From Solibacillus silvestris_B (GTDB lineage Bacteria; Bacillota; Bacilli; Bacillales_A; Planococcaceae): DNA of 52,791 nt. The position numbers and the translations under genes are program-made. This document shows positions 51,998 to 52,791 of the stretch, one piece after another. Numbering within the stretch: position 1 is the stretch's first letter; each line of letters begins with the position of its first letter. Under the pieces are notes generated by a model, which ran no database searches, was not told the origin of the DNA, and saw only the letters and a program-made list of their open reading frames with translations. The DNA is taken from NCBI RefSeq assembly GCF_051967575.1, contig NZ_JBQCJW010000023.1, positions 1-52,791 on the forward strand, written 5' to 3'.

Positions 51998-52111
51998 GTA
52001 TAAACAATGTTCCAATAAAAAATCGGTAAACGTTGTTATAGCAGTGTTTACCGATTTTCCTTATGCCCCAAACTTTAATTTAAGAACGTTATTTAGGTTT
52101 GTTTTGTATAT
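51998..52111 (-). repeat. Copy B of the 115-bp 3' cassette with hairpin/terminator
   Basis: Read on the minus strand it starts ATATACAAAACAAAC and ends TGGAACATTGTTTATAC, like copy A at 18776-18890. The hairpin has arms TCGGTAAAC / GTTTACCGA with six Ts, in place of GCGACAAAC / GTTTGTCGC in copy A. It lies about 48 bases after the stop of the lipoprotein gene. On the plus strand the same hairpin could end the truncated permease gene. Confidence 0.85.
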
Positions 52112-52158
52112 GCTATAAATCGTTTGTTTCGCAAAAAAATCCGTTAATACAATTATAT

Positions 52159-52644
52159 TTAACTAATCCAAGTCATTTTCACTTCTTTGGGTCTCCATTT
52201 ATTACCTTTATAATGAACTTTAACTTCTATTCCAATTGCCCCTAAACCCGAACGATACTTAGAGCCTTCAAATAAGATTTTATTGTTGAACTTAAAATCA
52301 ATTTTTTCTATTTTAAGAAGTACGCCGTCCAAACGCATCATATCTGGATTATATAATCCCTTTTCTTCCAGTTGTTCAAGAGTAGCGTCCATTACTTCGA
52401 CTTTATATTTTTCTTTAAAGTAGTTTAAAATTTCCTTTTTATCGCTTGCATCTACTTCCTCAGAATTACTCAAATCAATGGCTATATACTCCATATCACT
52501 ATTTAATCCTTCATCCTGTTTCATTATTGAGTCCAATGCAACGATATATATTTCTCCTAAATGTTCCTTTGGTTCTATTCCAGCAGTGCAAGCGGAAAGC
52601 AATATCGATACAATAATCAAAATACTAAAAAATTTAAACTTCAA
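52159..52644 (-). CDS. Hypothetical lipoprotein, 161 residues
   Basis: The product has a short signal peptide with lipobox LLSAC (Cys about 18), so it should be a membrane-anchored exported lipoprotein. The rest is soluble (SDMEYIAIDLSNSEEVDASD, then GLGAIGIEVKVHYKGNKWRP). I have a sense of similar unnamed Bacillus lipoproteins but no function. The TTG at 52644 is chosen because AGGAGGTG lies six bases upstream; the in-frame GTG at 52653 overlaps that site. Its 3' region is copy B of the duplicated cassette. Confidence 0.75.
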   Translation of the reverse strand: MKFKFFSILIIVSILLSACTAGIEPKEHLGEIYIVALDSIMKQDEGLNSDMEYIAIDLSNSEEVDASDKKEILNYFKEKYKVEVMDATLEQLEEKGLYNPDMMRLDGVLLKIEKIDFKFNNKILFEGSKYRSGLGAIGIEVKVHYKGNKWRPKEVKMTWIS

Positions 52645-52749
52645 ATTTACCACCTCCTACACATATAGACATGTAGAACTCCCTAAAAGTTACATAAATT
52701 TCAATAATTCGGCCCTTCACCAAAAGTTGGGGATGACAAAACTTCATGC

Positions 52750-52791
52750 CAAGGCGAGTTGATTGGAATGGAGGGGAGGCGACTCCAGCGG
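52750..52791 (+). repeat. Start of a common Bacillales intergenic repeat, cut by the window edge
   Basis: The sequence GGCGAGTTGATTGGAATGG, followed by GGGGAGGCGACTCCAGCGG, resembles a GC-rich intergenic element that recurs many times in Bacillus and Lysinibacillus genomes (recalled, not searched). Only its left part is in the window. Confidence 0.45.

Noticed and set aside
1..52791. CRISPR arrays, tRNA or rRNA genes, transposase genes and prophage modules
   Set aside because: I looked for direct-repeat/spacer patterns, tRNA TTCGA-type loops, IS ends and integrase or structural phage genes and saw none; the repeats found here have other layouts.

Overview
The window looks like chromosome of a low-GC Gram-positive bacterium of the Bacillales, most likely family Planococcaceae (Solibacillus/Lysinibacillus-like). 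The basis is AT-rich DNA, strong AGGAGG-type ribosome binding sites with frequent TTG/GTG starts, B. subtilis-type regulation (lysine riboswitch, guanine riboswitch upstream of xpt-pbuX, a Fur box, a possible CymR box) and gene families typical of that group. The genus is inference; no rRNA or tRNA gene was seen.

Layout. (1) 142-6736, minus strand: a sulfur-compound uptake and breakdown operon resembling B. subtilis ytmI-tcyJKLMN-ytmO-ytnI-ytnJ, in a different order, with an 85-residue LysR protein consisting only of the DNA-binding region upstream. (2) 6923-13336: a small membrane protein overlapping rtcB, a bacterial nitric oxide synthase, an Mrr-type nuclease-like membrane protein, an MFS exporter, and a lysine permease behind a lysine riboswitch. 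(3) 13540-18755: an HD hydrolase of the ppGpp-hydrolase type, xpt-pbuX behind a guanine riboswitch, a decayed secreted protein, and a duplicated-domain protein whose natural start codon reads ATA. (4) 19264-31782: a type IV pilus locus with two divergent arms. The minus arm holds three minor-pilin-like genes; the plus arm holds a VanW/G5-like protein and pilB-pilT-pilC-pilA-pilM-pilN-pilO-pilD. (5) 31847-41911, mostly minus strand: fumC, a Fur-controlled small RNA candidate, ypsA, rocD, a MerR-regulated multidrug exporter and two further MFS transporters. (6) 42719-45137: flavin reductase-like, enolase-superfamily and GNAT genes in one operon. (7) 45215-52644: two small proteins, then a gene graveyard (remnants of a BTAD-type regulator, of livG, livF and livH, and of a short-chain dehydrogenase) containing a 21-bp-period repeat array, then fructokinase, an FAD-dependent desaturase-like enzyme, a 5'-truncated ABC-2 permease and a lipoprotein.

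The most interesting signals lie outside genes. They are: a complete Fur-box/promoter/terminator unit in front of fumC that would make a ~160-nt RNA with an exposed C6 loop (FsrA-like); a ~115-bp element found twice, 33 kb apart and in opposite orientation, each time just after a small secreted-protein gene, with compensatory changes in its hairpin; and an array of 13 TATTAGAA-type cores, mostly exactly 21 bp apart. All coordinates and motif matches were read by eye. No database search, folding program or alignment tool was run.
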